A stretch of DNA of 5,294 nt from an uncultured Pseudomonadales bacterium (lineage in GTDB: Bacteria; Pseudomonadota; Gammaproteobacteria; Pseudomonadales; Cellvibrionaceae), in NCBI GenBank assembly GCA_938048505.1, contig CALIUX010000275.1, positions 1 to 5,294 on the forward strand. Reading direction: 5' to 3'. Below the pieces are notes generated by a model. The model had not been told where the DNA came from. It made no database searches and saw only the letters and a program-made list of their open reading frames with translations. A program made the translations under genes and the position numbers. Position 1 is the first letter of the stretch, and every line of letters begins with the position of its first letter. Positions 1 to 5,294 of this stretch are shown one piece after another.

Positions 1-758
1 TGAAGAGCAAGCTGTGCAAATACGGCATCGGTAAAATCACCACCAATGTTGTCAAAATATTTATCAATCCCATTAGGCGCTGCTTCTTTTAATGCAGCTT
101 GTATTTTTTCGGGTTCATTGACCTCTTTATAGTTAATGACACTGTCAAATCCCAGTGTTTTGAGGTATTCGATTTTTTCTGCACTGCCTGCAGTACCCAC
201 TACACGAGCACCTGCTTGTTTGCTCAATTGCCCAACTAGCTGACCAATCGTTCCTGATGCGCCGCTGATAACAACAGTCTCCCCAGCTTTAACATTAAAG
301 AATTTTTCCATCGTCCCCCAAGCAGTCATGCCTGGGCCACCTAGGATGCCTAAGCTTGTGGTGATAGGGTATTCATCGCAGTAGTCATCAAGGTTCAGTT
401 TGCGATATCTAGGGAAGACCATAGGAAACGTACCCGTTTGCCAAAGCTTTTCTTCTCCATCACTAATGACGTGACTTTGCCAGCCTCCAAATCCTTGTAG
501 GAAATCACCTTTCTCATAGATCGCATCTGGGCCTGCGTCGATCACCTCCATAATGGAGTCTGCACCCATATGCTGGCCAATTGGCGTATCTAGGCATATG
601 CCATGCAAATAAGGGTCAACTGAAACATAGTGCGTCTTTAGCAACATTTCAGTTGGCTTAAGGTTGGTATTGAGTTCAGAGACTTTCTTCTTATAAATCT
701 TTTTAGCATCAGGTATCCCTTCAATGTGTTCATTAACAACCCATTGTTCAATTTGCAT
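1..758 (-). CDS. Zinc-free MDR-family NADPH-dependent reductase (IkaC/FtdE-like, partial at the 3' end)
   Basis: I translated 252 codons from ATG 758-756; the frame stays open to the window edge, so the C-terminus (roughly 90 residues of a family of about 340) is missing. The protein belongs to the medium-chain dehydrogenase/reductase superfamily, in the alkenal/one oxidoreductase group (leukotriene B4 12-hydroxydehydrogenase, CurA). Visible marks are SVDPY (residues 46-50), GGPGMTAWGTM (140-150), the nucleotide-binding stretch VVISGASGTIGQLVGQ (162-177) with VVGTAGSAEK after it (186-195), and NGIDKYFDNIGG (229-240), a hallmark of this group. The catalytic and structural zinc ligands of alcohol dehydrogenases are not apparent. 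The family moves hydride from NADPH to a C=C conjugated to a carbonyl. In PTM clusters the homologous enzyme (IkaC, OX4, FtdE) closes a carbocycle by reductive Michael-type addition; I infer that role here from position after two FAD enzymes. Start choice is supported by AGAGGA six nt upstream. Family assignment is very sure, cyclase role likely. Confidence 0.9.
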   Translation of the reverse strand, partial: MQIEQWVVNEHIEGIPDAKKIYKKKVSELNTNLKPTEMLLKTHYVSVDPYLHGICLDTPIGQHMGADSIMEVIDAGPDAIYEKGDFLQGFGGWQSHVISDGEEKLWQTGTFPMVFPRYRKLNLDDYCDEYPITTSLGILGGPGMTAWGTMEKFFNVKAGETVVISGASGTIGQLVGQLSKQAGARVVGTAGSAEKIEYLKTLGFDSVINYKEVNEPEKIQAALKEAAPNGIDKYFDNIGGDFTDAVFAQLAL

Positions 759-764
759 TGTGTA

Positions 765-770
765 TCCTCT
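765..770 (-). promoter_or_regulatory. Ribosome binding site of the MDR reductase gene
   Basis: On the minus strand AGAGGA lies 6 nt before the ATG at 758-756. It sits in the 32-nt gap (759-790) after the second FAD gene. The gap contains no inverted repeat and no clear -35/-10 pair, so the reductase gene is probably translated from the same transcript. The site also fixes the start codon, because the first conserved residues of the family follow within the usual distance. Confidence 0.7.
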
Positions 771-790
771 TTAGTTTTGATGTGTAAGTT

Positions 791-2566
791 CTAGTTTGTA
801 TTGATGGTGGTATTTGATTCGTTGCTCTTTAATGCTCTAAATCCTGTGTTTTTCTTAAAATAAGTCGGTTGCTTTCTTTTCCATTGCGTGCGTTCTGGCA
901 AAGTGATGTGGTGGGGCGGGGTAGCTGTTTCTTCGGTGTTGGCTGTAAATTTTTTGTTGTCGTCCTTGCATATAAATTGCATGACATGTCTTCCTGCGGC
1001 GGCAGCTCGAATTAATCCACCGGTTGTTGCCCACACACCAGAGAAATAAAAATTATTCAGTCCCGGTATGCCTGGCCCATTTTTTTTAACTTCTTCCTCA
1101 AGTGTTTCACCGCTTTCGACAAATGGCTGCCATCCTAATACTGAGCCATCATAGTTGTCGGTGTAGCGTACTTGTGTCATGGGTGTGGCAATGTCGCGTA
1201 TGATGATTGAATCTTCTAGGCCAGGAATAAAACGCTCTAGATATTTTACAATTGCATTCGCCGCTTGCTTTTTGGCTTTTTGATATTCTGACCCTCTTTT
1301 TATCGGTAGGGTATGTATCGTTTTTCCATTTTTTTCTTTACTGACTTGCTCTGTTCCATCAGTGAGATTTCGCCAAGGTGCAATATCACAAAAATAACTG
1401 ATATATAAAATGCTGGTATTATCTGGTGCAAGCTCCGGGTAAAGGCCATTGCGTAGTTGCACATTAATGCTGGGGTGTCGAATGCCCGGTAGGCGTTGAG
1501 CTAACTCATCTGGCAATATGTATGTTGTGCAATATTCTGTTTGGAATAATTCTCTATCAACACCTAAAAAAACGGTGAAGTAGCCAGGAAACACCATTTC
1601 TGGTTCTTTAATGTGTTGTGTGTACAGTTTTTCATAGATGGGCGTTAGATATTTTCCTTTGAGCATTTTCATGACCGTGCTGTAGCCATCGGCTGCTGAA
1701 ATAATAATATCGGCAAAAAACTCTTGCCCATCACTTAGTCTGACGCCCTTGGCAGTATTGTTTTCAACAATAATCTCTTGTACTTTTGCATTGTAGGAAA
1801 TTTTACCGTTTAAGCGTTTGTAGCGTGCTTCGATGGAGTTTGCGAGCTCAAGAGACCCTCCTTCTGGAACACCTGCTGAATGCGTAGCATGCGAGGCAAG
1901 CTGGAAATAAAAGGGGAGAACAGGGAAGTTGGAATGTTTTTCGTAAAGAATGAAGTTAAAGGCTTCTTGTAGTACTGGATGCTTAAACTTTTTTGAATAG
2001 TCAGTCATCAGTACCGTAATGGTTTTTCTGATTAAATTAAAGTAAGGGATAAAAGAGGCCATCATTTTGGTTCTTTCCCAAAAGCTCATTAATCCAACAG
2101 GTCGTAAGAATGGGTATACCTTTAGACAATCAATAAATTGACGTAACCCATCACAAAATTGCTTGATGTGTTTTGAATCGCTCGGTGAGATTGCATTTAA
2201 GTGCAGTTCTAATTTGTCTGGGTTGGAGTAGAATCTGACTTGCTCACCGCCTGCGGTAGTCACGATATTAAATATCTCTGGGTGGCGAACTTGTTTCCCG
2301 TCTAGGCCCCCAATTTCGCGCCATATTTGATGCATTTCATTGCCTGGCCCACTCCCTAATAGCCAGCTAATACACCAATCAAATGTGAAATCGCCTTTCT
2401 CCCAGCCCGTGCAGCATCCACCTGGTATTTCGTGCATCTCAAGTATATGGCTATCATAGCCGTTCATTTGTGCATAACAGCCCGTTGATAAACCGCCTAT
2501 TCCACCGCCGATAATGAGCATTGTTTTTCGGTTTGAGGTGCTTTCGTTTTTTTGTGCGTTAAGCAT
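791..2566 (-). CDS. FAD-dependent phytoene-dehydrogenase-like oxidoreductase, second of a tandem pair (probable PTM cyclase)
   Basis: A 591-residue flavoprotein of the CrtI/carotenoid-isomerase superfamily (COG1233-like). The N-terminal dinucleotide-binding motif is GGGIGG (residues 20-25), with the ribose-binding Glu43 at the end of the second strand, then PGGCC (48-52) and FDWCISWLLGSG (62-73). PEGGS (234-238), AADGYST (291-297) and ATPMTQVRYT (460-469) follow. The C-terminal flavin signature is SGVWATTGGLIRAAAAGRH (509-527). It is longer than typical CrtI (about 500 residues), because of an insert around 400-428 and a polar, basic tail after residue 532. No signal peptide or clear transmembrane helix is seen. 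Carotenoid synthesis is unlikely, since no other carotenoid gene is present. In PTM clusters such enzymes (OX1-OX3, IkaB, FtdC/FtdD) close the five-membered and further rings on the tetramate-linked polyene; that role is inferred from the neighbours. It is clearly paralogous to the upstream gene, which ends 3 nt before this start. Met16, just before the Rossmann motif, is an alternative start, but the ribosome binding site favours 2566. Confidence 0.92.
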   Translation of the reverse strand: MLNAQKNESTSNRKTMLIIGGGIGGLSTGCYAQMNGYDSHILEMHEIPGGCCTGWEKGDFTFDWCISWLLGSGPGNEMHQIWREIGGLDGKQVRHPEIFNIVTTAGGEQVRFYSNPDKLELHLNAISPSDSKHIKQFCDGLRQFIDCLKVYPFLRPVGLMSFWERTKMMASFIPYFNLIRKTITVLMTDYSKKFKHPVLQEAFNFILYEKHSNFPVLPFYFQLASHATHSAGVPEGGSLELANSIEARYKRLNGKISYNAKVQEIIVENNTAKGVRLSDGQEFFADIIISAADGYSTVMKMLKGKYLTPIYEKLYTQHIKEPEMVFPGYFTVFLGVDRELFQTEYCTTYILPDELAQRLPGIRHPSINVQLRNGLYPELAPDNTSILYISYFCDIAPWRNLTDGTEQVSKEKNGKTIHTLPIKRGSEYQKAKKQAANAIVKYLERFIPGLEDSIIIRDIATPMTQVRYTDNYDGSVLGWQPFVESGETLEEEVKKNGPGIPGLNNFYFSGVWATTGGLIRAAAAGRHVMQFICKDDNKKFTANTEETATPPHHITLPERTQWKRKQPTYFKKNTGFRALKSNESNTTINTN

Positions 2567-2569
2567 TTT

Positions 2570-4282
2570 CTATACCTCGACGGCGTAATTTAAAGTAGGA
2601 GAGGGTACCTTTGCTTTTTTACTTAATCGCCACTCAGAATTATCCCAGTGAGTGCTGTGAGGGGGAGCGCAAGAGGTTTGAAATGTTTGCTTTTTTTCTG
2701 TACATAAATACTGTGCGACATAACGGCCTGACAGTGCAGCACGAATTAACCCGCCACCACCAACCCATTGGCCAGCCATATAAAAATTTTTAAGGCCAGG
2801 TAGTTGCATTCGATCTTTGTTGATGACTCGGTTAGCAATGTCCTCGGCATCGGTAAAAGCCTTCCATGCGAGGATGCTACCTTGTGTATTACCGGTATAG
2901 CGCTTTTGAGTTATAGGAGTTGCAATCTCAACGAGATCTATTTTTTTATGGAGGCCCGGATGGCGTTCTTCTAAAAAGTTGCGGACCCATATTTCAATAA
3001 GATTTTTTTGTTGCTTGTACAATTTTTTATCTTTATTCTTCCAGCTTTCCCATTCTTCAAAATCACTTAAATAGGTTAGATGTATCACCGAATGGCCCGG
3101 TGGGGCAAAACCATCGGCAAAGCGGCTTCTATGCTGCATGAGTATGCTGCTTTGCATACAGCCAGGTAGAGAATCCGCATGGTTTTTCTCCAGTAAAAAA
3201 GTGGTGCTATGAGGCTCGTCTGCGCCTACTTCACCTTTATAACCAACAAAGATGGATACAACACCAGGGTAGACAAGCTCTTTTCGATCGAGCATTTTTG
3301 AATAAAGTTGGTTAATATTTTTACTAAGGTAGCGCCCACCCAGCATGCTATAGAGGGTTGTATGTCCATCGGCAGCCGATACGACATAATCAGCAAGATA
3401 CTGATTGCCATTTTTAAGCTCTACACCATAAGCTTGATCATTGGTTTTTGATGTTGGCTGGGTTGTATCGCCCTTTGTTAAAATGCGTTGTGCTTTGACG
3501 CCATATGTTATTTTTCCGCCTAAGCTTAGATAGCGTTGCTCAATAGATCGTGCTAACCCTAAAGATCCTCCTTCAGGAAAGCCCGCATTGCCTTTATGTG
3601 CTTCTGCCATGTTGTAGGCGTAGGGTAAAATAGGAAAACATTCATGATCTTGAAAAAAAATGAATGGCATAGCTTTTTTTAAAAAAGGGTGCTCCAGCCG
3701 TTCTGAAAATTTTTCTAATGATGTGGCACCTGTTCGCCAAAATAATAGAAAAGAAGGTAGTACTTTTTTTAAGAAAGTGAGTTTTTGCTTCCAGCTTTGT
3801 AATGACTTTGGTGTGAGTTCGGGGTAGATATCAATTTCTAAAAAGCCTCTAATGGCATCGCAAAAATCTTTTATCGGTTTGGCGTCATTGGGAGATAAAT
3901 CCAACAAATGCTTTTCGAGCTTGTCGGGATCATTATAAAAATCTACAAATTCCCCTTGGTTAGAAACAACACGATTGAAAAGAGAAAAATCTTTTACATC
4001 CTTCCCTGATAGCGCCCCGAGTTCTTGCCAAACCTGATTGGCTTCATTGCCATCTCCACTCCCAAGGAGCCACTCGATACAGTAATCAAAGACATAGCCA
4101 TTTCGCTCCCAAGCCGTACAGCAGCCCCCAGGTATTTTATGGCGCTCTAAAATATGTGTATTAAATCCATTCATTTGCAGATAACAGCCAGTTGCCATGC
4201 CCGCAACGCCACCACCAATGACCACTACACTGGGCCCGTTAAGTGAGCCGCTAACACTGATTTTCTCGACTTGTCTAGGCAT
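2570..4282 (-). CDS. FAD-dependent phytoene-dehydrogenase-like oxidoreductase, first of a tandem pair (probable PTM cyclase)
   Basis: A 570-residue CrtI/carotenoid-isomerase-type flavoprotein. The Rossmann motif is GGGVAG (residues 23-28), with Glu46 as the likely ribose ligand, then PGGCC (51-55) and FDYCIEWLLGSG (65-76). PEGGS (236-240), SAADGHTT (302-309), ATPITQKRYT (454-463) and the C-terminal flavin signature AGQWVGGGGLIRAALSGRY (503-521) follow. A segment rich in hydrophobic residues (about 168-185) lies where CrtI-type enzymes have their lipophilic substrate domain. By hand count 39 of 60 residues (29-88) are identical to the downstream gene product. Differences include an insert of about 10 residues near 271-282 here and another insert of about 18 in the paralogue. 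Both keep a tail with a PPH motif (540-542 here). The start overlaps the synthetase stop by 8 nt and has a strong AAGGAGA, so its product is likely made together with the synthetase. The role, inferred from context, is reductive ring closure on a polyene tetramate, as for IkaB, FtdC/D or OX1-3; which ring it forms cannot be told from sequence alone. Confidence 0.92.
   Translation of the reverse strand: MPRQVEKISVSGSLNGPSVVVIGGGVAGMATGCYLQMNGFNTHILERHKIPGGCCTAWERNGYVFDYCIEWLLGSGDGNEANQVWQELGALSGKDVKDFSLFNRVVSNQGEFVDFYNDPDKLEKHLLDLSPNDAKPIKDFCDAIRGFLEIDIYPELTPKSLQSWKQKLTFLKKVLPSFLLFWRTGATSLEKFSERLEHPFLKKAMPFIFFQDHECFPILPYAYNMAEAHKGNAGFPEGGSLGLARSIEQRYLSLGGKITYGVKAQRILTKGDTTQPTSKTNDQAYGVELKNGNQYLADYVVSAADGHTTLYSMLGGRYLSKNINQLYSKMLDRKELVYPGVVSIFVGYKGEVGADEPHSTTFLLEKNHADSLPGCMQSSILMQHRSRFADGFAPPGHSVIHLTYLSDFEEWESWKNKDKKLYKQQKNLIEIWVRNFLEERHPGLHKKIDLVEIATPITQKRYTGNTQGSILAWKAFTDAEDIANRVINKDRMQLPGLKNFYMAGQWVGGGGLIRAALSGRYVAQYLCTEKKQTFQTSCAPPHSTHWDNSEWRLSKKAKVPSPTLNYAVEV
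2575..2578 (-). promoter_or_regulatory. Ribosome binding site of the second FAD gene, inside the end of the first
   Basis: The minus strand reads GAGG 8 nt before ATG 2566-2564. The site falls within the last codons of the upstream FAD gene (GTC GAG GTA TAG), and only three bases (AAA) separate that stop from this start. The arrangement suggests translational coupling of the two paralogous enzymes and supports the start at 2566 over the internal Met16. Confidence 0.65.
4275..4282 (-). other. 8-nt overlap of synthetase stop and first FAD gene start
   Basis: The TAG stop of the synthetase is at 4277-4275, while the ATG of the next gene is at 4282-4280 in another frame. Together with the strong ribosome binding site at 4289-4295 this is a typical layout for translational coupling. 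Confidence 0.9.
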
Positions 4283-5294
4283 TGACAGTCTCCTTTTCTG
4301 GCGTGTTAACCTGTGCTGCAGAAAAGGCTTGCCTTATGAGTGTGGCGTTAGCCCCGGTGTTTTCGGCATCTAGCATATCGGCATGCAGGCCGGCACCTTG
4401 GTAGACTGTTACCTCATTTGCACAGCCATGCCAACTCCCTTCTTGACCACTTTGATAAAACGCTAGTTTAGTTTCGTCTGCTAATACTGTGATGTTGGCG
4501 TCTACATAGCCCGCGTTTACGGTTCGGCTACTGAAGTCGATGTAATCATGCGCCTGAGAAAGTGTTTCTTTCTCGATGATATTAGAGCCAGTATGCTTGC
4601 TTAAATGCTCTCGTAACTCTTTTTCAAATTCTTTCATGTGCTCATCTTTGAATTCGAAGGTTTCAGCAATGCGATAAGAATCTAAAATAATAATGTCACG
4701 AACAATTTCTCCTCTTGACTCAAGCTCTTTGGTGATTTCAAAAGCAAGATTTCCTCCCAATGAGTAACCTATTAATATTAATGGCCCCTCATGCTTAAGT
4801 TCTTGTATCCAATCTGCATAAGCGTTGACCTTGTCATCACCTATTAAATAATTAAAAGCAAGTAGGTGATATTCAGGCATTGATTTAGCTAATTGTCGGT
4901 AAATCAATCCATGCCCGCCTGCAGGCGGTAAACAAAAGACGGTAGGCAGGTTACGATTGTTGAAATGCAAGAACGGTTGTGCGCCTTGCTCTCGACCAAT
5001 AATGACGTGTTCTAGCATTTTGGCCATGCCATAAAGCGTAGATGTTTTAAAGAGTTGACTAACGGCAACTTCAACATTGAATTCTTTTTGTAATTCGTAG
5101 ATCAGTTCGATTAACTTTATGGAATTGCCTCCCAGCTCAAAGAAATCCTGTTGAAGGCCAACTTGCTCTCTATCGAGTAATACCTTCCAGTGCTCCGCCA
5201 TACGTATTTCATAAAACGTTTCGGCAGGCTCTATGATTCCTTGAGTCACATCAGGTGAGGGAAGTGCGGCTGTGTCAATCTTGCCGTTCGGAGA
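4275..5294 (-). CDS. C-terminal end of an NRPS or hybrid PKS-NRPS: A10 motif, carrier domain, thioesterase (partial)
   Basis: The open frame enters from beyond 5294, and 339 residues are visible (counted here from the codon 5294-5292). Residues 2-12, PNGKIDTAALP, are the A10 motif that ends an adenylation domain, including its catalytic Lys (codon 5282-5280). A carrier (PCP) domain follows, with DFFELGGNSIKL; its Ser58 (codon 5123-5121) is the phosphopantetheine site. From about residue 115 there is a type I thioesterase resembling the surfactin one: CLPPAGGHGLIYRQL, then GYSLGG with nucleophile Ser178 (codon 4763-4761), Asp205 in ILDSYR, and His304 in GLHADML. The Ser-Asp and Ser-His spacings (27 and 126) almost equal those of the surfactin thioesterase. 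It ends an assembly line and releases the product by cyclisation or hydrolysis. In PTM synthetases (IkaA, FtdB, HSAF PKS-NRPS) this terminal A-PCP-TE handles ornithine and the TE forms the tetramate ring. That identity is inferred from the downstream genes, because the KS, C and A core domains are out of view. The GTG at 5249 is not the true start. Confidence 0.93.
   Translation of the reverse strand, partial: SPNGKIDTAALPSPDVTQGIIEPAETFYEIRMAEHWKVLLDREQVGLQQDFFELGGNSIKLIELIYELQKEFNVEVAVSQLFKTSTLYGMAKMLEHVIIGREQGAQPFLHFNNRNLPTVFCLPPAGGHGLIYRQLAKSMPEYHLLAFNYLIGDDKVNAYADWIQELKHEGPLILIGYSLGGNLAFEITKELESRGEIVRDIIILDSYRIAETFEFKDEHMKEFEKELREHLSKHTGSNIIEKETLSQAHDYIDFSSRTVNAGYVDANITVLADETKLAFYQSGQEGSWHGCANEVTVYQGAGLHADMLDAENTGANATLIRQAFSAAQVNTPEKETVNA
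4289..4295 (-). promoter_or_regulatory. Strong ribosome binding site of the first FAD gene, within the synthetase coding sequence
   Basis: The minus strand reads AAGGAGA, a near-perfect Shine-Dalgarno sequence, 6 nt before ATG 4282-4280. It overlaps the codons for Pro-Glu-Lys-Glu-Thr at the end of the synthetase, so that non-conserved tail may be shaped partly by the need for this site. It is the strongest ribosome binding site in the window. Confidence 0.8.

Noticed and set aside
759..790. Possible promoter or terminator in the 32-nt gap before the MDR gene
   Set aside because: There is no inverted repeat, no T-run after a stem and no spaced -35/-10 pair; only a ribosome binding site can be supported.
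2611..2793. 60-codon open frame on the plus strand
   Set aside because: It lies wholly antisense to the well-conserved C-terminal part of the first FAD enzyme, its translation shows no domain, and no convincing ribosome binding site was seen.
3226..3411. 61-codon open frame on the minus strand in another frame
   Set aside because: It is embedded within the conserved middle of the first FAD gene in a different frame, and its peptide resembles nothing recognisable.
3674..3686. T7A6 palindrome as a terminator or protein-binding site
   Set aside because: It is a short A/T palindrome inside conserved coding sequence (Phe-Leu-Lys-Lys), without a G/C-rich stem; codon content explains it.
791..4282. 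Carotenoid biosynthesis (phytoene desaturase/carotenoid isomerase) cluster
   Set aside because: The two enzymes are of the CrtI superfamily, but no phytoene synthase, cyclase or GGPP synthase is present, the PGGCC variant differs from CrtI, and the neighbours are an NRPS terminus and an MDR reductase.
4275..5249. A free-standing carrier-thioesterase protein starting at GTG 5249
   Set aside because: The same frame continues upstream without a stop to the window edge and encodes the A10 motif of an adenylation domain (PNGKID then TAALP), so the gene is the end of a larger synthetase.
4275..5294. A-T-TE enzyme of the furanone/quinone type (RalA, XfsA, atromentin synthetase)
   Set aside because: The visible A10-PCP-TE tail alone would allow it, but those loci are not known to me to carry two CrtI-like enzymes plus an MDR reductase. 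Kept only as the main alternative until the upstream sequence is seen.

Overview
The window holds the 3' part of one tightly packed operon, entirely on the minus strand. It looks like part of a biosynthetic gene cluster for a polycyclic tetramate macrolactam (PTM), the class that includes HSAF/dihydromaltophilin, ikarugamycin, frontalamides and alteramide. This rests on gene content and order. In the direction of transcription (right to left) the genes are: (1) the C-terminal end of a non-ribosomal peptide synthetase or hybrid PKS-NRPS, with the last adenylation motif, a carrier domain and a thioesterase (4275-5294, continuing beyond the window); (2) a 570-aa FAD-dependent phytoene-dehydrogenase-like oxidoreductase (2570-4282); (3) a second, paralogous 591-aa enzyme of the same type (791-2566); (4) a zinc-free medium-chain NADPH-dependent reductase (758 down to 1, cut by the window edge). 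The series 'PKS-NRPS, FAD enzyme, FAD enzyme, MDR reductase' is the one I know from frontalamide-type PTM clusters (ftdB-C-D-E). With a single FAD enzyme it is the ikarugamycin arrangement (ikaA-B-C).

Layout: the synthetase stop codon overlaps the start of the first FAD gene by 8 nt. The first FAD gene is followed after 3 nt by the second. The second is followed after 32 nt by the reductase. Each internal gene has a recognisable Shine-Dalgarno sequence. I see no promoter or terminator, so all four are probably one transcript whose promoter lies beyond position 5294. There is no gene-free stretch longer than 32 nt, no RNA gene, no mobile element and no CRISPR array.

Proposed teamwork (inference from the PTM family): the synthetase joins polyene chain(s) to the two amino groups of ornithine, and its thioesterase releases the product with formation of the tetramate. 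The two FAD enzymes and the MDR reductase then close the carbocycles on the polyene by successive reductive cyclisations. Two FAD enzymes plus one MDR reductase would fit a 5-5-6 ring system, as in HSAF and frontalamides. The ketosynthase, condensation and adenylation core domains that would prove the assignment lie outside the window.

Organism: base composition is moderate to low in G+C (roughly 40-45% by eye), with A/T-rich codons and plain AGGA-type ribosome binding sites. That does not fit Streptomyces or Lysobacter, the best-known PTM producers. A marine gammaproteobacterium (the Alteromonas/Saccharophagus/Pseudoalteromonas sort, from which PTM products or clusters are known) is the most plausible host, but this is an inference and not proven by the sequence.
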